A stretch of DNA of 64,000 nt from the NCBI GenBank assembly GCA_016584305.1, contig JACEEZ010025380.1, positions 22,501-86,500 on the forward strand, given 5' to 3'. Shown here one piece after another: positions 54,758 through 64,000 of the stretch. The notes under the pieces are model-generated. The model saw only the letters and a list, made by a program, of their open reading frames with translations, was not told the DNA's origin and did no database searches. The translations under genes and the position numbers were made by a program. Within the stretch, counting starts at the first letter, position 1, and the number at the start of each line of letters is the position of its first letter. The DNA comes from Chionoecetes opilio. Taxonomy: Eukaryota > Arthropoda > Malacostraca > Decapoda > Majidae.

Positions 54758-55062
54758 CTTACACACACACACACAAAACAGCACACACAAACACACACAC
54801 CAGCACACACACACCACGCACACACACACACAACACACGCGATGAGTTTTCTTTCAACGCATAGATACACACAACACACACCACACACACAAAACACACA
54901 CACTATTGATCTTTCAAAGCAATACACCACACACACACACCACACATATCACACACACACAAAACACACACTACATGAGTTCTTTCAATAGCAATACACA
55001 CACACACCACACACACACACCACACAACACCCACACAAACAAACCACACCACACACACATGT
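54758..55062. repeat. CA-rich degenerate microsatellite
   Basis: CACA tracts with periodic non-CA islands containing TTCTTTCAA and GCAATACAC at spacings of about 60-80 bp. Confidence 0.9.
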
Positions 55063-55064
55063 AT

Positions 55065-55247
55065 TCATTCAAAGGCAATATACGATACTCTTTCTCCATT
55101 TAAACTCAGTGCTCTATTTTCAAAGCATTTTTTGATGTCGTCCAAGTCGTTGATTATTCCGTAAAGGCTGTCCACCTCAATTGTTTTAAAGTTCTCTAAA
55201 CAAACTTCTCCCCGGCTCTTGACATTGATAAAGTCTACGTATAGCAT
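55065..55247 (-). CDS. Small ORF of unknown function
   Basis: 60 codons, MLYVDFINVKSRG to VSYIAFE, of balanced amino-acid composition in low-repeat DNA. TATATA lies about 10 bases upstream of the ATG (55,252-55,262). No homologous family is recognised; it may be a chance frame or a viral or transposon remnant. Confidence 0.2.
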   Translation of the reverse strand: MLYVDFINVKSRGEVCLENFKTIEVDSLYGIINDLDDIKKCFENRALSLNGERVSYIAFE

Positions 55248-55862
55248 TCTACAAAATATATAGGGGGAAAAGGCGTTTCACACATCATGGCTTAAATTTA
55301 CAGTTGACCTTTTCTTCTGTATAGTAAACACATGCGGTCCTAAAACTATAAATATACAAGACAAAATAAACTACCTAGGAATTCCGGACAAAATGCATTT
55401 TTCCTTTCATGAAACTAAAGTAAAATTGTACCCAATATTTCGTTTATAGTTTAGTAATCCAGAAAACAAAGCCTTTTTCCTTCGCGTTTTAAGAAAATCA
55501 GTGGCCCTGGCCTGCTGTTGCAATTTGTCCGCTATCCTTAAATCGAGGCATCAGGGTTGAATAGCACTCTGATTTAAATCCTTCTATAATTATTACCCAC
55601 TAATATTATTGCTATCATGATGTGTAGTAGTTTGTTGTAGGTAGCGTGTCGTTGCAGTGACGGGGGTGCTGCCAGCTGTCCACAAAGGTGAGGTCACAGG
55701 ACTGATCCGCGGGTTTGGTTATAACAGTATTATGCATTCTTACTCTCCGGTATCTTTATTATATCTATGAATACCTATGACTATCTATGTACCTGGCTCT
55801 ATTCTTTTTCTACTACGTACCTTTTGTACATAATGCCGTACCCTTTTTTATATAAATTTGTC

Positions 55863-56026
55863 CTGTTGTTGCCATTTAAATTTACGAAAAGAACTAATAA
55901 ACCAAATAGTTATGACGATTATACTAAACATTTCTATCTTAAAATGAGTTGCTTATGTTACTAAACTCGTCTAAAAATGGTACCCAAGTACAATGAAACT
56001 AACGTTCTGGGTCTCAGGGTAACCGT
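55863..56026 (-). mobile_element. Decayed piggyBac-like MITE
   Basis: TTGTTGCCATTTAAATTTAC to AACGTTCTGGGTCTCAGGG follows the MITE order on the minus strand; ends and TTAA are lost. Confidence 0.65.
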
Positions 56027-57045
56027 CCAGATTTTCCCACATTGTCTTATGACATTGGTGGGCAACCTGCGCTTTCCAAGAGACCTGTGCGCCTCCTGCA
56101 ACCACTGAAAGTGTCCAAATTTATTCTTAAAAAAATAGCGATAGACTATTGGCCATATGAAGGCCCGCAGTAACAATAGTGTATGTGACCTAGGTCCTGG
56201 GTCTCTAGAAAATAATTGGGATGGAATTCTTGTCTTAAATTAACTTGTACTTTGGCTTGTACTTTGCTTCATAATGTACACTGTGGCTCCATCAGCCTGC
56301 TGCCACTGCCCAGCTTGAAGAAACGAAGGACTGCCTACTACTATCAATTCTGGTGGCCGCCTTCTGTGTGTATGAGGTCAGACGGGTCGTGATACACTTC
56401 CAATTCTATTGTCCGGTGCGTTCATGCATTTAACTTTGCGCCTGAGTTTTTTAACTACGCCCGGATTGCTCTTGGTGACAGGCAGCCACAATTTTCCGGC
56501 CTGAGGGCCCAGGTGGATTGCCTGGCCATGGCTGCTAACGACCACCACCTACCCGGGACATCGCCGTCCAGGGTGGCAAGGTTGGTAGAGTACGTGAGCA
56601 CGCATGTGGCAGCGTCCCTGTGCATTCGGTCAACGGTTTCGAGTCCGCCTAGTTCGTGCTGACGTGGCGGCGCTTTGTATAGTCAATAAACCTTTGTAGT
56701 TTGGTCCTTCGAAAGTGTCTAGATAGGATGAAAATTCTTATCTTATCTGCCCGGGACGCTATTACAACACACCCGGCCACACAATCTTTCTTTCTCAATA
56801 TTTTGTATAGGAATCAAGCATTCCGTGCAAAAACCCTTTGTACTGTATATACCAATCCGCATGGATCGACAGAGATGCAAACCCCAATTTCACTGGACCA
56901 ATAATGTTTAATGTAGACAAGGTGCACTAACACTGACCTATTCCACCTGATAGCTGACACAAATAACAATACATATAAGTTTCCAAGGGATGAATCTTTG
57001 CCACAAGGATCTGAATGTATTTTCAACCTGCTCCAAATGGGGAGG
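56027..57045. other. No gene recognised
   Basis: 56,480-56,670 is GC-rich and unique-looking; the rest is AT-rich. No domain or splice-framed exon seen. Confidence 0.45.
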
Positions 57046-57331
57046 CTGGTGGCAGGAGTTGGTTGTTTAGCGTCTACAAGTGGCGTTTTCTCGTGACCCG
57101 AGTTCGATCCCGAGTAAGACACATAATTCTACTAAAATTTTTCTGTACCGTCGATTGGCCTAAGAAACACCCACATGCAGCCCATTAACATCTGGCCTTG
57201 GATTGCGAGTGCGATCGTAGGACAACAGGGGGGGCGGCATGAGCCCTCTAATTACCAGGGCGTCACTATAAACAATCCTGCCTGCTCCACACGGCTAGGG
57301 CCACCATCACAAGCCCTCAAGTGTCCTCCAG
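57046..57331 (+). mobile_element. tRNA-derived SINE, 5' part, split by a hAT element
   Basis: B box GAGTTCGATCCC, CACCGTCGATTGGCCTAAG and the body up to CTCAAGTGTCCTCCAG. The SINE stops here and resumes at 61,028 with GCCTACCATC. Confidence 0.8.
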
Positions 57332-60300
57332 GCATAGTCGTAGGAGGTGGGGTTTATTTGGGGGGGGGCACACCAAATTTGCCCGAATTTCAGAAAACCC
57401 CCCCAGTTTTTTTTCAAATTGCCATATATTTGTGTAAAATAAACACGGTCCCAAGCAGCTGTTTAAATTATGTACAGCAGGTTAACGAATTTAAAGAAGT
57501 TTATTAGCAAAACATATGTAATCAAACACAAGTTTTTTTACATTATTTTCATGATATATGGTAAATGAATAACAGATCACCGACTAGCATGTAGAAACAA
57601 AGATGATACAAATCAAGATGAAAATCTGTATTAACATACAACACTGGAAATGTTAGTAGCGTATTTGGGCGATAAATTAGAAGAACATTTGTCCCCTTCC
57701 CTTTCGCTGCAAATACCTTCACAATAGTGTTAATTTCTACCCTGTTTTGGGCATGACCTCTTTCAATGCAGGAGAAGACAGAGAAGTCCTAATGCCTGAG
57801 ATCCTATCCCTGCCCATAGTAAGATCTGAGGTTTTGAGTCTTCCAAGCACGAGAATTATGTAAGAATTCAGACACTTGCCTAGAAACTATCCTCGTGCTG
57901 CTTTGCCTATACTAGCTACATCTTCTGCCATGGAGGTCAAGGATATGTGTATCCCTGCTTTGCAAAATCTCTCATCTCATTTCCGTGAGAACTCTGTCTA
58001 GGAGCATCATAGTATATCAAATCCTGGCTCTCTGATGGTCTGTAAAGGAGATAAGATTCTTCATGATTCCTCCCCCTGAGAGTGGGGGGGGGGGACCTTG
58101 CAGCCGTCTTGGATGTTTCTTTTGGCGTTTTGTAGTTTTCACCCTCCTCCAATGTCTGTGCAAATTTCATTGATGTTTGTAAGCAGTGTTGTTTGACTTT
58201 TTTCCCGGGAGATAAGAAAAAACATATCTTCATCCTATCCCTGCCTTATTGAGAGGTTTTCCAATTGTAGCATCACAAGTGACTTTTGTGCACCATCACA
58301 TCAACACTCATGACCCTAACAGGTAGCTAGTCAGGGCATTTGTGTTGGAGAAATCACTTTTAAAGTGTGCAAGCCATGAATGAACTGGAACGCGAGCATA
58401 GCGTTTGACAAGACCCTAGCATCTCACATAAGGTTTTGTAGGGAAAGACCCTTAGCATCCACATAAGTTTTGGCGTCTTTATCCTTGGACAGCTCTTTAG
58501 AGCAAGTAGAATTCTCTCAGCTGTTTGCACCCACACGGCTTTCACATCCTCCCCATACTGCACGGCCTAGCGTGTCTCCACTCAGAGACTTCAATTTGAT
58601 GTATGGCTGTAAACGGTGCCGAGTCATATCTGGCATGTGGTACAGAAAACGGAGAACATTTTCCTTCGCTTTGGTGTATTAAAGAAAGTTTGGATGGACT
58701 GGACAAGCTCCTAGCGCATTCCCTGATGAGAGGTATTTTCCTGCATGTATCTTGTAGTGCAAGGTTTGAGTAGGTGCCTCATAACAGTGGACAAGAGATG
58801 GCCTTAGGTGCGACCCCATCCTGCATCTTGTATTCCAACAACCCTTCTTCTTGCCAGTCATGGGGGTTTTTTTGATGCCCCATCATAGCACTGGCCAACT
58901 ACATCCTCAATTCCTCAGCTTCATGTTGTGAAGTACGTCAGATACCAGTTTTGAAAGAGTAACCTCTCCCTTTGCAGACTTTACTTCCTGGAAGCCAACG
59001 AGTTTCTTGTTGGCTGCCATGTGTGTATAATAGCGCAAACACACAGCCACTGCTGCTCAACATGTTTTGCTGACATCTGCTGTTTCATCACTAATGGTGC
59101 TTAAGCTTCCCAGCTTCTTCCACAGCTTTATATATGTTCTTCTTCAGCACATAAGGTCAGTGCAATATTCGAATCTCACTCCTTGAATCTCTGGTGACAG
59201 CTACTGGTGATGTCCTGCCAGCTGTGGCAAGTTAATCTCTCGAGCAAGCATGGGAATGTCTCTAACATCGAGATGCAGAAGTTCTATCAAGTTTCCGCGA
59301 TTTAACATCTGATTGCTGTCCCAAGGTTGGTCTGTCTTCTGAATGCCCCTCTTTGGGGAGTTTTGTTTTGCGCATTGTGTAAAGGCTGGACCTCTAAACA
59401 ATCACTTTGATATAGCTCTGTTCTTGTTGGACCATGTCTCTGTGAAAACCCTCAAGTTGGACCAAAACTGATGTTTCTCGTCTTTTGTTTATCTTTAATA
59501 ATGCGATCCATTTTGACATGTGGCTACACTGTGACTGTTTTGCTCTGATCCTGTTTTGCCAGTCTTTCAGGCTTTTTCAGTTGCTGGAATGTGAAGGAAT
59601 GGTTCACCAGAGAGAAACTTCTCACAGGGGAAATCACAACAATTGACATTTGGTTGACATTGTGGAAGCTGGTCGCAGGGGTATTCTGAAAGAGTCTGGG
59701 TTTGACGTCCTCTTGTTCCTCTTTTCAGTAGGAAGTTTTTTCTTTTTTCCTGTGATATTCACTCAGAAGAGGTTATTGGACCATTTAATATATTTCAGTA
59801 CTCGCTCACTGCAGATTTCCCTCCTCGGAGCATTCTTCATTTTCATGGACAGGAGCTTCTGTCTCCTGTGCCCTCCCTGGCGGTGTCCCCTCCACATCTG
59901 GGCACTAGCAGGCGCTGGCATTTGGATCTCATCTTGTTTATCTTCAAGTATCAACATGAATATCTTGGACATCAGTGGATTCAGCTGCAAGAGGAAGCAC
60001 TTCCTGTTTGCTCCCTTTTTTTTTTTCACTGGTATTTTGTTACTATTTCACTACGAACAGAAATCCGAAATGATAGTTTTCCTTGCTTGGACTCAATCAC
60101 GAGATGAAACTTTACTTGTTGGATCATTTCATGAGCTCTTTTCGAGTGTTCACGTTTATAATCGCCATCAACTTCCTTGCCGCATTTTGAACAGTTAACT
60201 GCTCCTGTACAGCCTCCTTTCTGACTTCTCCCATGCCCGAATACCTAAAAATGAATACCGGGATTTTAGTCGAGCATATGTACCATATAGGGTCAATAAA

Positions 60301-61020
60301 GCATGAATGATATGAGCATATAGATATATCTTTTTGATATGTATGCTGAAGTAGTTCAAGAGGTGAGTTGTGTACAGAAAAATCCCACTTGAATGACTTG
60401 AGTGATATAGCTATTTCTTTTTTGTTTTTCCTCGGTCGTTAAATGTATGTTTGACGCTTGATGGTGCACCATAAATTAACGGCTACAAATAACGATTTTT
60501 CATAATTTATTCCTATTTCTACATACCACAGACACAATAAATGATTATTCATCAATGCTAAGTGGAAATGTTGGAAAATGTTCGAAACTTACAGAAACTT
60601 ACCAATAAATAGCCCGTAAATAGCCCTGGTGCGGAGGTCCAAACACTACCCGTGTAGAGATTGTGGAGTTTGTTTAACAGTTGGAGTTCCCTCCACCAAT
60701 CGCCAGGGGGACGGCCAGGCAGGTATGAGAAAACGAGTCTTCGGTCCTGTAATTCATAGAAAATTGATTAGGATGATTTTTGTAATCGAATGGTACTCCT
60801 AATGATTTTTAATTACTGTTTTACCAAAACAAGTTTATATCATTACTTTTTTTTTCTTATTCCTTGTCATTTTTAAACATGATTACTTTTTTTTTTCTTC
60901 TCTCTCCCCGAATGTGCCCGAATATCATATGCCCAACCCATTTGCCCGAATTTTACATATTCCCCTATTCCAGGGGGGGACAGTTGCCCCCCCTGCCCCC
61001 CCGCCTCCTAACTCCTATGC
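57332..61020 (-). mobile_element. 3.7-kb hAT-type DNA transposon
   Basis: Inverted ends GCATAGTCGTAGGAGGTGGGG (left) and, complemented, GCATAGGAGTTAGGAGGCGGGG (right; both trimmed here to the matching part), with G-rich subterminal runs. Flanks CCTCCAGG (57325-57332) and CTTCCAGG (61021-61028) make an 8-bp target duplication with one mismatch. The minus strand holds a decayed transposase. The insertion splits a SINE, so it is younger than the SINE. Confidence 0.8.
57900..60260 (-). pseudogene. hAT-type transposase (ZMYM1-like / DUF4371), decayed
   Basis: Read on the minus strand in shifting frames: a C2H2-like CSKCGKEVDGDYKREHSKRAH (about 60,200), NRGNLIELLHLDVRDIP (59,310-59,260), ISDETADVS and AVCLRYYTH (about 59,090-59,020), GFQEVKSAKGEV, a LKSL ... 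RAVWGR block (about 58,590-58,540) and FQFIHGLHTLKVI (about 58,380-58,340). This is the order of transposases with the NRGNFxELL and SDETxDxS motifs. Many stops and frameshifts; it cannot be active. Confidence 0.75.
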
Positions 61021-61115
61021 CTTCCAGGGGGCCTACCATCCTCAACCCTTAGAAGTCACTGCCTACAGGCACTGTTAGGCATAAATGTAAAAAAAACAAA
61101 ATAAAACAAAAAAAA
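61021..61115 (+). mobile_element. tRNA-derived SINE, 3' part
   Basis: GCCTACCATCCTCAACCC, CACTGCCTACAGGCACTGTT and an A-rich tail complete the SINE begun at 57,046. Confidence 0.8.
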
Positions 61116-61149
61116 AAAACACCCCCGTCTTGTCTTAGGCAGGTGCTTG

Positions 61150-63010
61150 GCCTCCGTTAGAGGCAAAGTGTTGGCCCACAGTCCTGGTGCCGGGACTCTT
61201 CTTCCTGACGGCTGCCATCATTGGTGCCACTCTGGGCCTTGCCTGACGGCTGCCACTCTGTTGGTGCCGACTCTGCCTTCTCTGACGGCTGCCATCATTG
61301 GTGCCACTACTCTGACTCTGGCCTTTCCCCTGACGGCCCCGCCTCTTGGTGCCGACAGACTCTGCCTTCCTGACGGTGGGCCGCCCAATCTTGGTGCCAC
61401 TCTGTGCCCTTCCTGGCGGCCAGCCATCTGGTGCCACGATTGCTGCCATGTCCTGACGGCTGTCCATCTTGGGTGCCACTCTGCCTTCCTGGCGCTTTGC
61501 CATCTTGGTGCACGACTCTGCCTCCTGACTGCTGCCACTTGGTGCCACGCTGCTGTCCTGACGGCTGCCATCTTGGTGCCACTTCCTCTGGCACTTCCTG
61601 CGGCTGCCATCGATTGTGCCCGACTCTGCCTTCCTGACGGCTCCATCTTGGTGCCAGACTCTGCCTTCTGAGGCCGCCCTCACTTGGTGCCTACTCTGCT
61701 TCCGGCGTCTGCACATCTTGTGCCGACTCTGCCTTCCTGACGGCTGCCATCTAGGGGCCACTTCTACTGGCCATTCCTGACGCTGCCATATTGGTTGCCA
61801 CTCTGCCTTCTTGACGGCTGCCATCCTGGTGCCCAACTGCTGCCTCCTGACGGCCGCATCTTGGTGCACTCTGCCTTCCCTGAAGGTCTGTGCCATCTTG
61901 GTGGCCACTCGCCTTCCCTGACAGCTGCCATCTTGGTGCCACCTTCTTCCCTCCTGACGGTTTGCCATCTTGGTGCCACTCCTGCCCTTCCGGGCCTGAC
62001 GGCTGCCATCTGGTGGCCACTCTGCCTTCCTGACGGCTGGCCATCCTTGGTCCACTCTGCCTTCCTGAACGGCTGCATCTTGTGCTAACTCTTGCCTTCC
62101 TGACGGGCCGCCATCTGGGTGCCCTCGCCTTCCTGACGGCTGCCTCTTTGGTGCCACTCATGCCTTCCTGACGGCTGCCATCTTGGTGCACTCTGCCTTC
62201 CCTGACGGCCTTGCCATCTTGGTGGCCCTCTGCTTCCTACGGCTGCCTCTTTGGTTGCCACTCTGCCTTCTGACGGCTGCCATCGTTGGTGCCCACTCTA
62301 CCTTCCTGACGGCCGACATCCTTGGCGGCACTCTGCCTTCCGACGGCGCCTCTTGGTGCCCTCTGCCCTTCCTTGACGGCGCCGCCATCTGGGTGTCCAC
62401 TCTGCCTTCCTGTACGGCCCGCATCTTGGTGCCACTCTTGCCTGCTGCGGCCGCCATCTTGGTGCACTATGCCTTCCTGACGGCTGCCATCTTGGTGCCA
62501 CTGCTGCCTTCCCTACGGCTGCCATCTTGGTGCCACTCTGCTGCCTTCCTGACGGCCGCCATCTTGGTTGTGCCACTCTGCCTCCATGCGGCTGCCATCC
62601 TTGGTGTCCAACTCTGCCTTCTACGGCACGCCATCTTGGTGCCACTCCTTGCTGCCTTTCCTGACGGTTGCCATCCTGGTTCCACTCTGGCCTTCCTGAC
62701 GGCCGCCATCCTTGTGCACTCTGCCTTCCTGACAGCTGCCATCTTGGTGCCACTTTGCCGCTCCTGGACGGCTGCCATCTTGGTGCCATCTGCTTCCTGA
62801 CGGCCGCCATCTTGTGCCACTCTGCCTTCCTGACGGCCGCCATCTTGGTGCCACTTTCTGCCCTTCCTGACGGCCGCCATCTTGGGTCCACTCTGCCTTC
62901 CTGACGGCCGCCATCTTGTGCCCACTCTGCCTTACTGACGGCTGCCATCTGGTGCCACTCTTGCCTTCCTGAACGCCGCCATCTTGGTGTTGAACGCCGC
63001 TGCATCCACC
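61150..63010. repeat. GC-rich 34-bp minisatellite with YY1-like motif
   Basis: Unit CTTCCTGACGGCCGCCATCT plus TGGTGCCACTCTGC, about 54 copies with many one-base indels. Minus strand gives AAGATGGCGGC or AAGATGGCAGC in most units. Long frames on both strands are products of the repeat. Confidence 0.95.
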
Positions 63011-63039
63011 CATGATTCAGGAACGCAGCCCTAGACATC

Positions 63040-63245
63040 TCCTTCCGAACACATTATAAGCCCGTTTGACGATTATAAAATGCGTTCTAAGCATTAATAA
63101 TGCCCGTTCTAGCATTAAATAATGCCCGTTTTGAAGGCATTATAAAATGCCGTTGAAGCATTATTAAAATGCCGTTGAAGCATTTATAAAATGCCGTTGA
63201 AGCAGTATAAAATGCCGTTGTAGCTATATAAAATGCCGTTGATGT
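63040..63245. repeat. 21-bp minisatellite
   Basis: Unit CATTATAAAATGCCGTTGAAG, about nine copies, AT-rich, with TATAAAA in each unit. Confidence 0.92.
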
Positions 63246-64000
63246 GAGGGATCCTGACGTCCTTATCGTGTCTTGGGACGAGGATACAACCGAGTAAATG
63301 TAGATCCTTGTATACAGTGCACTTAAGGGAGTACAAAGGTTAAGTGAGAGTATGTTTTACAAGCTTATGGCCCGAGGCGAACTGATATTACTCGCGGCCC
63401 TGCGGCAGGAGTGAGCTTAAGTTGCTGGTTAGGCATTATCCATGGCATAGGAAAAAAAATAAGCATGGAATGCCGCACATAGATAGTATCCTACATCTCC
63501 CTCCCCCTTCCACGCTCATAGACCGCATGTTCTTGAGCGTCCCTTTTGGCCTTGATACGGGGGCGAACTGCGAGGCTGGACAGGCTGGGACGGCTCTTGT
63601 TTCCGAGGGGTACCGCGGCCGTGGCCGAAGGGCCTGTCGGGTTTGGGGCGAAGTCGGGCGAGGAAGCCGGCGGGTTTCTCCACCAAAGCCCCGTCAACTG
63701 GGCATCCGGAGGAGGTAAATCGCGGGGAGTTTTACCTTTGCCCATAACTGTGGCAACCCTGTCCCCACCGCTTTGTAGTCGGGTACTGGATATGGACTAC
63801 AGAAACCCAGCGGTAGCGGTGCGTAGATTTTTGCATGGGCGTCGTACGTGCTGTTGGCGTCGCGAGACGAGTGGGTGGCTCGACGTCACAGCTCTCGGCC
63901 CTGACTTGCCACTGCTGGGCTCCCTGAAGGCGCCTGGCGTGAGCAGGAACGCCAGGAACGAAGAGGGTGGGCCGTAAAGAACCTTGAGCGGGAGCGATCC
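63246..64000. other. No gene recognised; GC-rich end of window
   Basis: 63,520-63,960 is GC- and CpG-rich and open in several frames (143 codons at 63546 plus, 84 at 63745 minus). No domain is recognised. It could be a promoter or first exon, but nothing decides the strand. Confidence 0.35.

Noticed and set aside
59650..60198. 182-codon plus-strand frame with hydrophobic stretches
   Set aside because: It is the antisense of the decayed hAT transposase region.
61135..63038. 340- and 246-codon frames over the GC-rich array
   Set aside because: The 34-bp period cycles through all frames, so long frames appear on both strands without coding meaning.

Overview
This window reads as repeat-rich nuclear DNA of an arthropod, most likely a decapod crustacean. 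The evidence is intron-split animal genes, long (TTAGG)n arrays (the arthropod telomere repeat), an exon set typical of the crustacean lipopolysaccharide and beta-1,3-glucan binding protein (LGBP) family, and a dense load of SINEs, MITEs, non-LTR retrotransposons and microsatellites. I found no prokaryotic genes, no CRISPR array and no operon. Most long open frames here are low-complexity repeats or transposon shadows.

Layout. (1) 1-14.8 kb is a tandem duplication of a unit of about 7.1 kb (copy 1 about 427-7566, copy 2 about 7588-14700). Each copy holds the 3' tail of a non-LTR element split by a TTAA-flanked MITE, a PIF/Harbinger (HARBI1-like) transposase gene, a 900-bp foldback element, an inverted MITE pair, CA, GA, CT and GT microsatellites, a decayed tRNA-derived SINE, two exons of an LGBP-like gene, and a TIR element filled with TTAGG repeats. 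(2) 13.9-16.8 kb, minus strand: six consecutive exons of the LGBP-like gene with matching splice phases. Two exons carry frameshifts. (3) 17-22.3 kb: repeats, dominated by an imperfect palindrome of nearly 3 kb centred near 19,478. (4) 22.3-27.9 kb: a nearly full-length, frameshifted two-ORF non-LTR retrotransposon with endonuclease, reverse transcriptase and RNase H. (5) 32.4-42.75 kb, plus strand: seven 3'-half exons of an SLC12-type Na-K-Cl cotransporter (NKCC). Its introns hold a 3.3-kb 19-bp satellite, minisatellites, MITEs and SINEs. (6) 43-57 kb: MITEs, SINEs, a 30-bp minisatellite, a retrotransposon 3' end, and a stretch rich in homopolymers that may be poorly assembled. (7) 57.0-61.1 kb: a tRNA-derived SINE interrupted by a 3.7-kb hAT-type transposon with a decayed transposase on the minus strand. 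(8) 61.15-63.25 kb: a GC-rich 34-bp minisatellite whose unit contains a YY1-like motif, then a 21-bp minisatellite. The last 0.75 kb holds nothing I recognise.

Only two host genes can be supported: an innate-immunity glucan-recognition gene and an ion cotransporter, convergent in neither function nor strand. Both show lesions (frameshifts, one stop codon, missing domain segments). These could mean pseudogenes or consensus errors, and the sequence alone does not decide. The most unusual observations are the telomere-repeat-bearing TIR element, the duplication whose junction lies in that array, the large palindrome, the repeated splice donor in the NKCC gene, and the YY1-motif array.
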